From assembly GCA_032622095.1 (NCBI GenBank), contig CP136061.1:197208935-197272934 (forward strand): a DNA stretch of 64,000 nt, written 5' to 3'. The DNA comes from Siphonodentalium dalli. Lineage: Eukaryota; Mollusca; Scaphopoda; Gadilida; Siphonodentaliidae. Numbering within the stretch: position 1 is the first letter of the stretch; the number at the start of each line of letters is the position of its first letter. Below the pieces are notes generated by a model. The model did no database searches. It was not told the origin of the DNA and saw nothing but the letters and a program-made list of their open reading frames with translations. This document shows positions 47,911-59,770 of the stretch, piece after piece. A program made the position numbers and the translations under genes.

Positions 47911-48810
47911 AGAACTGTATACTCTCATTAAGTAGACATGGATAAACTTTTTTTATGCATCCTGTATCAGGGAGGACGCAGTTATATAGGGGTGGGTGTA
48001 ATATAGTGTGTCATTTTGACATATTTCTCGATGGGTTAATATATAATGCTATGCTAATTATGGTCTGAAATGACTAATATCGTGATTTCTGGTGACCATT
48101 CAACGTTTGATACCATTTGATGTCCCGACGGGGTATATTCTTGGAGTTCTGACACGTCACCAAGCTTCGGTACATGTCACCAAGCTTCGGTACATAGGAT
48201 GAAAAACCGCCACAGATTTGGGGTTAATGATGCAAGGTCACATTTTTCACCATATTTCGACAGAACTATATACTCTCATTAAATAGACATGGATAAACTT
48301 CTTGTATGTAGCACTGTGTCAGGGAGGAAGCAGTTATATAGGGTGGGTGTAATATAGTTTGTCATTTTGACATAATTACACCGTGGGTTAATATATAATT
48401 CCATGATAGTTACAATCTGAAATGACTGATATCAAAGTTTATGGTGACCATTCAACGTTTGATGCCATTTGACGGTACTACGTGTCACGAAGCTTCGTTA
48501 AATTGGATGAAAAATCGCCACATATTTGGGGTTAACGATGCGATGACACATTTTTCGCCAGATTTTGACGGAACTGTATACTCTCATTAAGTAGACATCG
48601 ATAAACTTCTTATATTTAGCCCTGTGTCAGAGAGGAAGCAGTTATATAGGGGTGGGTGAAGTATAGTGTGTCATTATGACATATTCCTCGATGGGTTAAT
48701 ATATAATGCGATGCTAATTATGATCTGAAATTAGTAATATCCGGGTTTCTGGTGACCATTCAACGTTTGTTACCGGTGCCATATGATGTCCTATGGTGGT
48801 ATATTCCTGG
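47911..48810 (+). repeat. Tandem repeat, ~310-350-bp unit (third copy split)
   Basis: Units start with (A)GAACT(G/A)TATACTCTCATTAA at 47911, 48262 and 48571 and contain CACCAAGCTTCGGTACAT and 'GGATGAAAAACCGCCACA'. The third unit is cut at 48810 by the foldback element and resumes at 57001. Confidence 0.85.
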
Positions 48811-49018
48811 GGTGCTATTCACCAAGCGAGACTATTTTATAAACCAGGTAGTTTATTTGGCAGTGGCTGAACGCAAAGGTACCTTTGCTTTAGCGCCAAC
48901 GACGCGCGCTGTCGATGATGTGATTGATCCAATCTATCAGATTTGTCACTCGTCAATTGCCGCCGTCTCACGACTAATTCGTGAACACTCACCGGCCACA
49001 ATCGGCATGTATAACGGT
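48811..49018 (+). repeat. Left terminal arm of the foldback element
   Basis: Open in one frame that could encode ERKGTFALAPTTRAVDD and VIDPIYQICHSSIAAV. The right arm encodes a related peptide, but I count about 14 amino-acid-changing and one silent difference between the two, so there is no sign of protein constraint. No family is recognised. Confidence 0.7.
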
Positions 49019-51109
49019 AGAATATTTTGGGTATAATTGTGTGAGACTTATGCTTGCGTTTATATATCAGCAGAATGAGTTTCAATGATATTAATGAGGT
49101 TTTTTAATAAGCACAGTGTGGAAATGAAGAGCCAAGAAGATAACGTCTCAGAATAATTTTGTTTGTGTTTTGGTTCTGTTTGGATATTTCCCTGCCATTT
49201 CCAAAGTCATTTCTTTCCATGCATCATTTTTTCCGGCGCTGATGAATGGTGCCGGTTTCTTTGTTCTTTAATATTTTTATTCTTCTCTCCACAACGCCCA
49301 AAAAAGTTTTACGCTCGTCGGCAGTGGTGGGGGGGGGGGTCTGGAAAAAAATTCACATCTAGGGTCCAAAAGGTTTTTTCCGACCCCGAGGGACCCACCA
49401 CCCCATTTGTGCAAATGTTTCCTCCAAATGTTGGGGACCCACCCCCCTTTCTCATGTTTTTATCAAAATTTCAGAGTTTTTTTTAGCCGTTCTTCAATAA
49501 CTGTGTTAACTGCCTTTCAATCCCATTCCACTATCTTGTTATGGTGCAAACTGTGTAAAATTAAGACTCAAGCAATAACATGCTTAATCGGTAAAGCACA
49601 GGTCAGAAAAACGAAAAATAAACCGTATTTCCAGGTGTTTCCTGGTGTTTCCAGTATCTAACAACAATAAAAAAACATTGTGTAGGTACACTGTATATCA
49701 CAAATTGCCATAGACCGCATTATAGCCTTAATATATCGAGCGTGTTTTGTCTGACAGAGAACACTGGCCAGTGTAAATAGTGGTAAACAGGTCAGGGGTT
49801 CTACAATTACGTGTGCATGACCAAAGAACTCTTTAGTCTTTTCCACCGGGGTGAGGTGAGGAGGGGAATTGTTTTGGTTAGGTATACACATAGATATATG
49901 GTTATTATACCCCCCGATATTAGTCGGCGGGTATATAGTTGACGTCTCGAGCCGTGCGTCCTTCCGTACAAACATTTTGCATTATAACTCAAGATGGGTT
50001 GTCATATTTTGATGCTCTATGGCATGGTGACGGACCAGAATATGTATACTATCGCGGGTTATGAGCAACAATGCCTATACCAGAGTTATCCATGGGCCCT
50101 GTTTATGAAATTCAGTCCGTACAAAGTTTTTGCAATATAAGTTGAAGTGTCGGTTGTCGAATTTTGAAGTGGTTTGGTATGGTGACAGACCTGAATGATA
50201 GGGGAAGGATGTATGCAGATATTACTGCATATCACAGGTTTCGCCTGTCGATGCATACCAGAGCTACCAACCTGGTTCCATCCGTAAACACATTTTGCAT
50301 TATTTTAGTTTGAACTTTGAATACATTGAATAATGTCATTTCTCAAAGCATCTGAATGCATCACATTATTTCGGTTAATCTATTTGTAAGCGATAACAGT
50401 ATACAATTAGTATTTTAGTTTAGTCTTGTTGAACAGTATTTAAGCTTCAAGATAAAGTTCGGAAATTCAATGAGAATAGCGTCACCTTCAGTTGGGATTG
50501 TCTGAACAGTAAACAGTAACGGTTATTCATCATAACCAATTCAGTTTTATTTGGATAAGTGTTGCAAATTAACATTACTTGCAATCATTCAAGATGAGAA
50601 ATAACCAGAAGGAATGAATTTGATTGCATGCCAGAACAAGACAGTATTTCAGACATTAGAAATTTATGAGATACCCTTTTCAATTTCATGTTATGCAACA
50701 ATCGGGTTAATGATATCTAGTCATCATTGAGTATTCACCATGTAGTATTTGTGATGCAGTTTTTGTTTTATTACTTTTATTCGGTTAATACAACTGGGTA
50801 ATATATTAATTTTGTTACTAAATATTTCTTCCGTTGATAAAATGTTTCCTGAACGCTATTACGGTGGTCCACTGTGAAGTGAGACGGGATCCTGTGAAAT
50901 AGTCACTCTAGCTGCCTATAGCCATATACCGACAAACATGGTACTAACATGCTTACACACAACATTTCATGGCCAGTACTTGTAAATTGTTTGGAAAAAA
51001 AACCATTTTGGAAAAACAATTACAAACACGATTGTTTCGGCCTCTGGATCACCCACCCACCCCGGCCCTATATACGGAATCTTTTTTTTTGCAGACCCCC
51101 CTGTCGTCG

Positions 51110-51400
51110 GTGGTAGATTTTGCCCCACGTCCTTTTCCTCGGTTGCTCATTGTTGATATGAACCAAACGTGCACTGTTACACGCAGCATGTTTTATGTGA
51201 CCAGTGGTCAATCTATGATTGACGCCAATCACCTTGATTGGATAATCCTATACCGCGCGGCGATGTCTTCCCATCGATGTCCACCGATAGCTTCGCATTG
51301 AGCATCGCCTCGTAAAACTACCTGGACTATATTATAAACCCAGCCGGTGAATAGCACCCCTGGGGTAATCCTATACCGCGCGGCTACAAAACACGGGGGG
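51110..51400. other. Unpaired centre of the foldback element with an internal end-like copy
   Basis: At 51315-51358 there is AACTACCTGGACTATATTAT ... GGTGAATAGCACC, matching the element's right end, and again followed by CCTGG. A 19-base direct repeat, TAATCCTATACCGCGCGGC, sits at about 51243 and 51364, on either side. This looks like a nested or rearranged second copy of the element's end. Confidence 0.6.
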
Positions 51401-52064
51401 GGGGGCTACAAATAAAATCCGTATATAGGGACGTGGTGGGTGGGTTGTCCAGAGGCCGAAACAATCGTGCTTGTAATTTTTTTTCCAAAATGGGTTTTTT
51501 TTTCAAACAATTTACAAGTACTGACCATGTAATGTTATTTGTAAGCATGTTAGTATCATGTTTGTTGGCATATGGCTATATAGACAGCTATAGTGACTAT
51601 TTAGCCTCAGATTTAGCAACATTCTGGATTTCACAGGATCCCGTCCCACTTCTCAGTGGAAAACCGTAATTTAGTAAAAAAAAATAATGTATTACCCAGT
51701 TGTATTACCCGAATAAAAGTAATAAAATAAAAAAAACTGTATCACAAATACTACATGGTGAATACTCAATGATGACTAGATATCATTGACCCGATTGTTG
51801 CATAACATGAAATTGAAAAGGGTATCTCATAAAGTTCTAATGTCTGAAATACTGTCTTGTTCTGGCATGCAATCAAATTCATTCCTTCTGGTTATTTCTC
51901 ATCTTGAATGATTGCAAGTAATGTTAATTTGCAGCACTTATCCAAATAAAACTGAATTGGTTATGATGAATGACCGTTACTGTTTATTGTTCAGACAATC
52001 CCAACTGAAGGTGACGCTATTCTCCTTGAATTTACGAACTTCATCTTGAAGCTTAAATACTGCT

Positions 52065-52182
52065 TGTTATGGTTTCTTATGTTGTCTTACGGACGGTGTT
52101 GATATGATCCATAGTATGTTATTGTAATTGTATGTCGTTGATGATTTGTACTTCCGGTTTGAGAACACATGTTCCATAATAA
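52065..52182 (+). repeat. Truncated 5' LTR
   Basis: Matches the first 118 bases of the 3' LTR with four differences seen, then jumps at AATAAGAAG into integrase coding sequence. Confidence 0.85.
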
Positions 52183-52194
52183 GAAGTCCTAGAT

Positions 52195-53316
52195 ATGATT
52201 CATGAAGGTCACCAAGGTGTTGCAAAGTGTAGACAAAGAGCTAAGTGTTCAGTCTGGTGGCCAGGTTTGAGTGGAAACATTTCAGATTTAGTGCATAAAT
52301 GTACAACATGTGTTCATGAACGTCAAGCTGTAGGGGAACCTTTGATACCGTCAGAGTTTCCAGAGCGACCCTGGCAGAAGCTAGGAGTAGACCTATTCTA
52401 TTTACATGGCAACACTCATTTAATTATTGTTGAATATTTTTCAAGATTTATTGAAACATGTAACCTTGGTAAAATGACAAAGGCATCAAATGTTATTTCT
52501 CATTTGAAAAATGTTTTTGGGAGATATGGTATTCCAGATATATTAAGGTCAGACAATGGCCCACAGTTCTCATGCTTTGAATTCAATAAGTTTGCCAAAT
52601 ATTTTGGATTTGCACACATCACAAGCAGTCCTCTGTATAGCCAATCCAATGGTGAGGTGGAAAGAGCCGCTCAAACGGCAAAGCGACTTTTAAAGAAATC
52701 TGCAGACCACGATCTGGCACTAATGGCATATCGTGCGACACCTCTCGCCAATGGATATAGCCCTGCAGAGTTGTTGTTTGGAAGAAAAATTAAAACTGGA
52801 CTACCAATAGCATCAGAACAACTTGTTCCCAAGTTACCAGATTCTAACAAGCTCATTTCCTTTGAAACCAAACAGCGTATGAAGTCCAAGGAAAATTGTG
52901 ATGTTAAACATAATGTAAAAGATAAATCCGATATGGTTAAAGGTACAAAGGTTTATATCAAAGATTTAAATCGTCATGGTCAAATTATCAGTAAATGTTC
53001 ACAACCTCGCTCTTATCAAGTTAGTACGCCTTCGGGCAATTTAAGGCGTAATTCAAAATTCATTTCGGAATGTAATCATGAGCAAGAAGAATCTGATAAC
53101 GTTGAATTGCAACAAGAGATTGACCAAAGGTTGGAAAGGTTGAGGTTTGTTCAACCTAATTCAGGTTCTGTGAGTTCTCATAATATGTCACCTGTACATA
53201 TTCAACACAATATTGATTCTCATCCACAATTTATACATGTAAATAATTCAGGGGAAAACGTGCACAAAACAAGATCAGGTAGAACAGTGAAACCTGTGCA
53301 ACGTTTGGTTTTGTGA
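52195..53316 (+). CDS. Gypsy integrase, open frame in a defective element
   Basis: 373 codons from ATG 52195 to TGA 53314-53316. It starts inside the H2C2 zinc module (HEGHQGVAKC ... CTTC), so the N-terminal part of the polyprotein is missing. The DDE core is visible: GVDLFY (first Asp), LRSDNGPQF (second Asp) and NGEVERAAQT (Glu), plus the usual YRATPLANGYSPAELLFGRK region near residues 180-200. The C-terminal ~150 residues are polar, without a chromodomain. Integrase normally joins retrotransposon cDNA to target DNA. The frame has no stop and keeps its catalytic residues, but no upstream promoter structure or pol partner remains, so expression is doubtful. Confidence 0.88.
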   Translation: MIHEGHQGVAKCRQRAKCSVWWPGLSGNISDLVHKCTTCVHERQAVGEPLIPSEFPERPWQKLGVDLFYLHGNTHLIIVEYFSRFIETCNLGKMTKASNVISHLKNVFGRYGIPDILRSDNGPQFSCFEFNKFAKYFGFAHITSSPLYSQSNGEVERAAQTAKRLLKKSADHDLALMAYRATPLANGYSPAELLFGRKIKTGLPIASEQLVPKLPDSNKLISFETKQRMKSKENCDVKHNVKDKSDMVKGTKVYIKDLNRHGQIISKCSQPRSYQVSTPSGNLRRNSKFISECNHEQEESDNVELQQEIDQRLERLRFVQPNSGSVSSHNMSPVHIQHNIDSHPQFIHVNNSGENVHKTRSGRTVKPVQRLVL

Positions 53317-53322
53317 GGGGGA

Positions 53323-53483
53323 TGTTGTGGTAGCTTATGTTGTCTTACGGACGGTGTTGATATGATCCATAGTCTGTTATTGTAATTGTATGTCGTTGAT
53401 GATTTGTACTTCCGGTTTGAGAACACATGTTCCATAATAAATAATTAGAAGAAACAATATATCTATTCTCATCTAACTCCACA
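53323..53483 (+). repeat. 3' LTR of the defective Gypsy element (161 bp)
   Basis: Begins TGTTGTGGTAGCTTATG after a polypurine tract and ends CTCCACA before the CTGCT duplication. It is short for an LTR, but short LTRs are known in several invertebrate Gypsy lineages. Confidence 0.88.
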
Positions 53484-54862
53484 CTGCTCAACAAGACTAA
53501 ACTACAATACTAATTGTATACTGTTATCGCTTACAAATAGATTAACTGAAATAATGTGATGCATTCAGATGCTTTGAGAAATGACATTCTTCAATGTCTT
53601 CAAAGTTCAAAATAAAATCAAGAATAAAATCTGACTGAGACTATACTGAAGACTCTAGTGCACAAATATACATACAAATGGTTGAATTATAAAAATGCAA
53701 AATGTGTTTACGGGTGGAACCAAGTTGGTAGCTCTGGTATGCATCGACAGGCCGAACCTGTGATATGCAGTAATATCTGCATACATCCTTCCCGTATCAT
53801 TCAGGTCTATCACCATACCAAACCACTTCAAAACTCTTATATGGCAAAAACTTTGCACGGATTGAATTTCATAAACAGGGCCAATGGATAACTCTGGTAG
53901 GCATTGGTACTCACAATCCGTAATATTATGCATATTCGTTCCCCATTTCTGGTCCGTCACATGTCATAGAGCATCAAAATATGACAACCGACTCTTGAGT
54001 TATGATGCAAAATGCTTGTACGGACGGACGCACGGACGGCTCGAGACGTCAACGATATATATATACACATAATTGTAGAACCCCTGACCTGTTTACCACT
54101 ATTTACACTGGCCAGTGTTCTCTGTCAGACTAAACACGCTCGATATATTAAGGCTATAATGCGGTCTAGGGCAATTTGTGACATACAGTGTACCTACACA
54201 ATGCTTTATTATTGTTGTTAGATACTGGAAACACCAGGAAACACCTGGAAATACGGTTTATTTTTCGTTTTTATGACCTGTGCTTTACCGATTAAGGATG
54301 TTATTGCTTGAGTCTTAATTTTACACACATTGCACCGAAAAAACGATAGTGGAATGGGTTTGAAAGGCAGTTAACACAGTTATTGAAGAACGGCTAAAAA
54401 AACTCTGAAATTTTGATAAAAACATGAGAAAGGGGGTGGGGGTCCTTTGGAGGAACAAATTTGCACAAATGGGGTGGTGGGTCCCTCGGGGTCGGAAAAA
54501 ACTTTTTGGGCCCTATATGTGCAATTGTTTTCCATACACCCCCCCCCCACACTGCCTACGAGCATAACACTTTTTGGGGCATTGTGGAGAGGAGAATCAA
54601 AATATTAAAGAACAAAGAAACCGGCACCATTCACCAGCGCCGGAAAAATGATGCATGGAAAGAAATTTCTTTGGAAATAGCAGGGAAATATCCAAACAGA
54701 ACCATAACACAAACAAAATTCTTCTGAGACGTTATCTTCTTGGCTCTTCATTTTCACACTGTGCTAATTAAAAAACCTCATTAATATCATTGAAACTCAT
54801 TCTGCAGATATATAAACGCAAGCATGAGTCTCCACACAATTGTACCCAAAAATTATGTAAAG

Positions 54863-54957
54863 GATAATGTTCGAAGCAGAGGGAATTCGGTAAAAGAATA
54901 GACGAGGGCTTGCCCGAGTCTATTCTTTACCGAATTCCCGACGCTGAGAATATTATC
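54863..54957. repeat. Long hairpin with asymmetric core (hairpin A)
   Basis: GATAATGTTC ... GAATATTATC and GGGAATTCGGTAAA-AGAATAGAC pair over ~45 bases. The core is ACGAGG (54902-54907), GCTTGC, CCGAGT (54914-54919). It lies at the start of the 1.9-kb segment present only in the right foldback arm. Confidence 0.85.
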
Positions 54958-54959
54958 TG

Positions 54960-56790
54960 ACTTAAAACCCACTCATTGAATTGTCGTTGGAGCCAACTAT
55001 CAATTGTGTCTGGCCCAAAGCTCTGCCTTGATTACCTGAGTACACGCCCACAGTTCAGCACGGACAGTTTGTGATGTCCACGATGAAAAGCAACACATTT
55101 CAATTATTATTTAATTCGAATTAGGACTCGCCAGTTGAGGGACGTTTCTTCCAAAGTTTGTCGTTGCGCTTTGGATTCGGACAGTGTATGTGAGCAATAT
55201 CTTACTATATTTCTTTCTTGATTTAAAGATGCCCCATCTAATTCGACATCAAATACGTTAACATTCCATAATAATTTATCAGGCTCCCGTACCCCCGTAT
55301 ATATCATTTCCCATATGTTCAAACCCTGGGAGCCTTTTCTATTATCTTCTGATGGGGTTGAAGATTGAACAAACCATGCAGGGAATATATTTCTGTGTTA
55401 ATACTTGTTCCTTGAATATAAATGCCCAGCTCGAGGTTGCAAGATTTGTGTAGCTTTGTGAGCCAACATCAATGAAATTCCAACTTTCCAAGCGACGCAT
55501 AGTACAATCGATTAATTAAATTAAAGTCCCCCAAACCATGCAAACTCGAGTTAGGACCTTTACCTGCAATAAAATACAATGTTATTACGGAACAGTTATA
55601 ACCGAGCATTATGTTAACTGCATTTTTTTTCAATGTTATAAAACTTCCCTGTCAGAGCAACAGAAAGTTATCATGTTTTGAACTAGTGGAGTATGATATC
55701 TTGGCGAAGCCAGAGTAGATATGCATGACATGTCTATACACATGGGTATACGCTATTCTGTTTCAATTTGATACTGGAAATGTTATATTTTTTCTGTGCT
55801 TCCCCATTGTATTAAAAATAACCATGTGAGCACTTTCTCGTTCAATAAGTAACGTATAGTTAAAATCTGTGTTAAACGGTTTTGTGTTTATTTGACCGAC
55901 TTAGGGACGTATTTAGATGTTATCTATATGTGTTTTAGCCTGTCTGCGGACTTTTCTAAATAGTCCAAAGAGCTGTTGGTGTTTTTGTATCAAAGTTTGA
56001 AGAAATTTTATTTTATTTTTTGGCGTGGCAATATAAAATCAAAATCGCTAAATATTTGTGAGTTTTAATTAGCTCAGCAAATTAAAGGTACTCAATCCGA
56101 TTAAGCACCCCTAAATTACTATTTCTGTGACTTCAGGGGTAAACAAAATATTTGATTCGAGTCGAGGAACCCATCCATCAAAGCTCAGAGTTATTATATA
56201 TTAATTTTTAAAGTTTGCAATTATTGCCCCTAAGTTTGTAATTTTCTCGAGATGTATAATTTTCACAGAAACACTTATTCAAACAGGCGAAGCTGGATAA
56301 CTCTAAAATCAAGTGTATTAATAACGCAATGAGACCATCCTTTTGACGGCGTGTTTCTGGGCCAGAAACAATAGAAATAACAAAACATCAAAAAACAATC
56401 TGATCACTATGAGCGTTGATAGATAGGTTACTCGTCTCGAATCAATTATTTTTTATCCCCGAAGCCAAAGAAATAGTAATGTATAAGGGCCTGATCTGAT
56501 TGAGTACCTTTAAGTGTTCCGATATTTAATGCAGCTTGCCGACACGCTATATTGACTCAACTTACATGATTGGGGGAGGAGCCACTCTATGACGTCCCTC
56601 AGCCGATTTAATCCCTCGTGTATTCGTAAAAAATAATGCCCAGTCATTCTTAAAAAATAATGCCCACGGGCATTCTTAAAAAAGAATGACTGTTTGCGTT
56701 AAAATAATGCTCATGCGATCAAAACGCTTCAGCGTTCTGCCAGATAAGAGCCCTGTCCGGACAAAGGGATAACACGCCGGTGGGTTTTAA
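54960..56790. other. Right-arm-only segment of the foldback element
   Basis: No counterpart in the left arm. No coding domain recognised; near 56625-56710 there are short repeats of AAAAAATAATGCCCA type. It is either a nested insertion or sequence lost from the left arm. Confidence 0.45.
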
Positions 56791-57000
56791 ACCGCTATAC
56801 ATGCCGATTGTGGCCGTTGAGTGTTCATGAATTAGTCGTAAGACGGCGTCAATTGACAAGTGACAAATCTGATAGATTGGATCAATCATACCATCGACAG
56901 CGTGTGTCGTTTGCGCTAAAGCAAAGATACCTTTGCGTTCAGCCGCTACCATATAAACTACCTGGTTTATAAAATAGTCTCGCTTGGTGAATAGCACCCC

Positions 57001-57110
57001 TGGAGTTCTGACACATCACGAAGCTTCGATACATGCTCTGGCACGAAGCTTCGGTACACTGGATGAAAAACCGCCACAGGTTTGGGTTTAAGAATACATT
57101 GTCAATTTTG
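57001..57110 (+). repeat. Remainder of the split tandem-repeat unit
   Basis: TGGAGTTCTGACACATCACG and GGATGAAAAACCGCCACAGG match 48140-48230 in the same orientation. They continue the unit interrupted at 48810. Confidence 0.85.
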
Positions 57111-59515
57111 TTTTTGCCACAGCGCTGGGGGATAGGTACACAGGGCCACATGTTTCTTCTGATTTAGATAGTAATGTATACTGTTATTAATAAAGATACG
57201 CATTGGTTAGCTTCATGTTGAATGAAGCAGTCACAGTATAATTTTCTATTATTGAACATTTAACTTGAATGTCACGAATAATCGGTACATTCATGTTTTT
57301 GTTTCGACGCCGACTGTATGCATAAATCTGATTTAAATATAGTAATATATGAATAATAATTAATGTACCGAAGCTTCGTATCTATATGTTACAAAGTTTA
57401 CAAACACCTAATTATTTTCCATAGACTAAAAGTCCCGCCGGCCATGGGTTAAGCCTATTTGAACTTCAAGTGGTCAATTTTCCTTTAGAACATCATCCGC
57501 TGCACCAGTATGTGACAACAAACGCGCCATTTTCGGTATTGTTTTTCAAACGATAATCTTGCATTTCCACAACTACCCCATTTACTGCACAAAAATCAGC
57601 AGCTTAAAAATATCCAGACCCCTTCCGTAACTTCTGGACACCACCAGACTCTTCCTGGACATCTAAACATACATGATCGCCATATTTACGTAGGCTATGA
57701 TTTTCTGTTCCAGATTAGGGATATTTCCAAGCGTAACTCTATATAATTAGTTGTTTGTAACATATAATTTTAAAGAAAATCGAACTTTGATCGTGTAAAC
57801 CGCGCCAATTTTACAAAAAAGCTTTACTGTGATACGATAGAAATATAGGAGTCATTGGACATCCTATTATCTCCCAGTGGTCCTTTAACCCACATACCCC
57901 GTTTTGAAATTGACCATTTTTGGGGGGGTAAGAAATAACACCGATACTCGATTCCTGATAACTCTGGAAGCACAGTTTAGTAGAATGATACTAATGTTTC
58001 ATGCCATGCTTATCATATACATATATACTGCACAGTGCCGCATGCCCCATGTCTATCCACTCTCTAATGGGAATATTATGACCACAAATGTGACCACACC
58101 CAAAATTCAGGGTTTTTCATCATAATTTAATTTGTAAAATCCGACTCGCGTGCACAGGATAGAAAGGCATATGTATAAGTTTTGCAAACTAGTTACGTAT
58201 ATCTACCATACGCCTTAAGGAATTGATCTAATTTTGAACAGTACAATGTTTAATTGGATTTGAATTAGACCCCCCCCCCCCCCCCTCAACTTAGAAAACA
58301 AGTAGAAACCTTCTTAAATCCATTTAAAAACATTGTAGAAGCCAAGTTGTAAATTATTTAACACTATTAAAATAATTAATGGTGAATTTAACCATTAAAA
58401 TCATACTAAGATGAAATGGTTTCAATTTGGACGATTTTGCGTAAAAAGTTTTTTTTAAAATGGTAAAAAATTGAAAAAATAAACATTGAAATTCTTCAAT
58501 TTTTTTTAGCAGGATTTGTTATTTAACATTATTAACACAATTACTATTCAACTTAATCACCAAAATCATACTAAAATGAAATGGTTACAAATTGAAAAAA
58601 ATTTGAAAAATTTGGGCTAAAAACGTAGAAAAATGCCCAAAAAATCGAAAAAAAACAAAGAAGGCTACAAATTTATTCTTGCCATCATGAATTTTCTTCA
58701 TTAACATACCTAAAACATTAAAAATAACATGGTCGCAGCTTGTCCGTCAATATGAGCAACTCTACCTCCAGATCTCCTGGACTACATGTATATCGGAAAA
58801 ATAAAATATCCTAAATATCAGTTATTCCAAAATTACGATGAACCCAGGAGTAAGTATTACAAAACTTTCACACATCTTGGCATATACATATACATATACA
58901 TATAGCACAGGTAGCGGACACCAAAATTTCAGCCTCATGCTGTTGGTCTGATGATATTTATTCACATTCATAATATAAATATGAACAGTGTATACTATGG
59001 AAGTAGATTCGGTTGTTGGTCTATATGGCTTATTTTTGCCGTCACCACAATTGATCGAATCATCGATGTGTTGTGTTACTCCATGTCTGATTCATACATG
59101 AATCGGAATCATAAAGCAATAAATAATGTGCCTCATATTTTGGTGCCGCCTGTCGTGTCAGTCATTTGGCTTTGAATACTGAATTATGTTTTTTAAGTTT
59201 ATTCAATGAAATGACAAACATTTAAGACATTACATTTTTCGAGATGAATCCTGTTGTGTTGTCGATGTGGCTCACGAACATTTGCATTTTATGTAATTTC
59301 AGAACTGTATATCAACAATTCAGGTCGTCCAGATTTATAATGGATGTTGTTATGTTGACTATATGGATATATATTTTTGTCAGTTTAACTTTAATTGCAA
59401 TGACGTTTCCAAGATGGCAACGAATCAAATTCAAAATGGATGCGCCAGTGTTGAAAAACAAACTTAGTATAAGGACGACCAGCGCATGCGTTTCTATGCA
59501 ATGCATGCACGACTG
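57111..59515. other. Intergenic, unassigned
   Basis: AT-rich with a 17-base poly-C run near 58271. Open frames 58951-59175 and 59244-59516 encode hydrophobic stretches but lack splice or homology support. Confidence 0.3.
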
Positions 59516-59770
59516 ACATGTGCCAGGTTGTTCGTCCTTAATAACATGGCTATCAGCGGCCGTCTTGGATTTTAAGCTTCGTATGACTTAATCCTTTAGC
59601 ACACCCTATCGGTCACATCTCTCATCCGATACATATGAATCTTCGGGTGGCCTCTTGGTGGGACCTTACATTTATAAAACAATTTCTGTTAAAAAACATG
59701 ACCGCCAGAGGCCATATTAGATTTCATATTTGATTCCATCGGCACACCATGCAGTCCGAATTTATTATTA
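59516..59770. repeat. Dispersed repeat family C fragment, left of family A copy 3
   Basis: 'CAGCGGCCGTCTTGGATTTT', 'CACATCTCTCATCCGA' and 'TGATTCCATCGGCACACC' resemble 60.9-61.1 and 43.6-43.77 kb. Confidence 0.55.

Larger units (their letters stand above)
52065..53483 (+). mobile_element. Internally deleted Gypsy LTR element inserted in the right arm
   Basis: A 5' LTR piece (52065-52182), an integrase frame, a polypurine tract GAGGGGGA (53315-53322) and a complete 161-bp 3' LTR (53323-53483, TGTTGTGG ... CTCCACA). The target duplication is CTGCT on both sides (52060-52064, 53484-53488). The left arm of the foldback shows the uninterrupted site (AAATACTGTTCAAC in complement). The end of the 5' LTR, primer site, gag, protease, RT and RNase H are missing. 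The element inserted after the foldback structure existed. Confidence 0.88.
48811..56998. mobile_element. Large foldback DNA transposon (8.2 kb with nested insertions)
   Basis: Ends are inverted copies: GGTGCTATTCACCAAGCGAG on the left and its complement on the right. The pairing continues inward for about 2.3 kb: 48811-49018 with 56795-56998; 49019-49330 with ~54540-54855; 49500-50450 with ~53489-54390; 50440-51100 with ~51400-52059. It leaves a ~300-bp centre. CCTGG flanks both ends (48806-48810, 56999-57003). The surrounding tandem repeat supplies the empty site (TATTCTTGGAGTT in unit 1). The right arm carries a Gypsy insertion and ~1.9 kb absent from the left arm. No transposase is recognised and the superfamily is unknown. 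Confidence 0.85.

Noticed and set aside
50969-51301. 110-codon ORF at the foldback centre as a transposase fragment
   Set aside because: No DDE/D or other transposase motif can be seen, and half of it is arm sequence that is not conserved as protein in the other arm.
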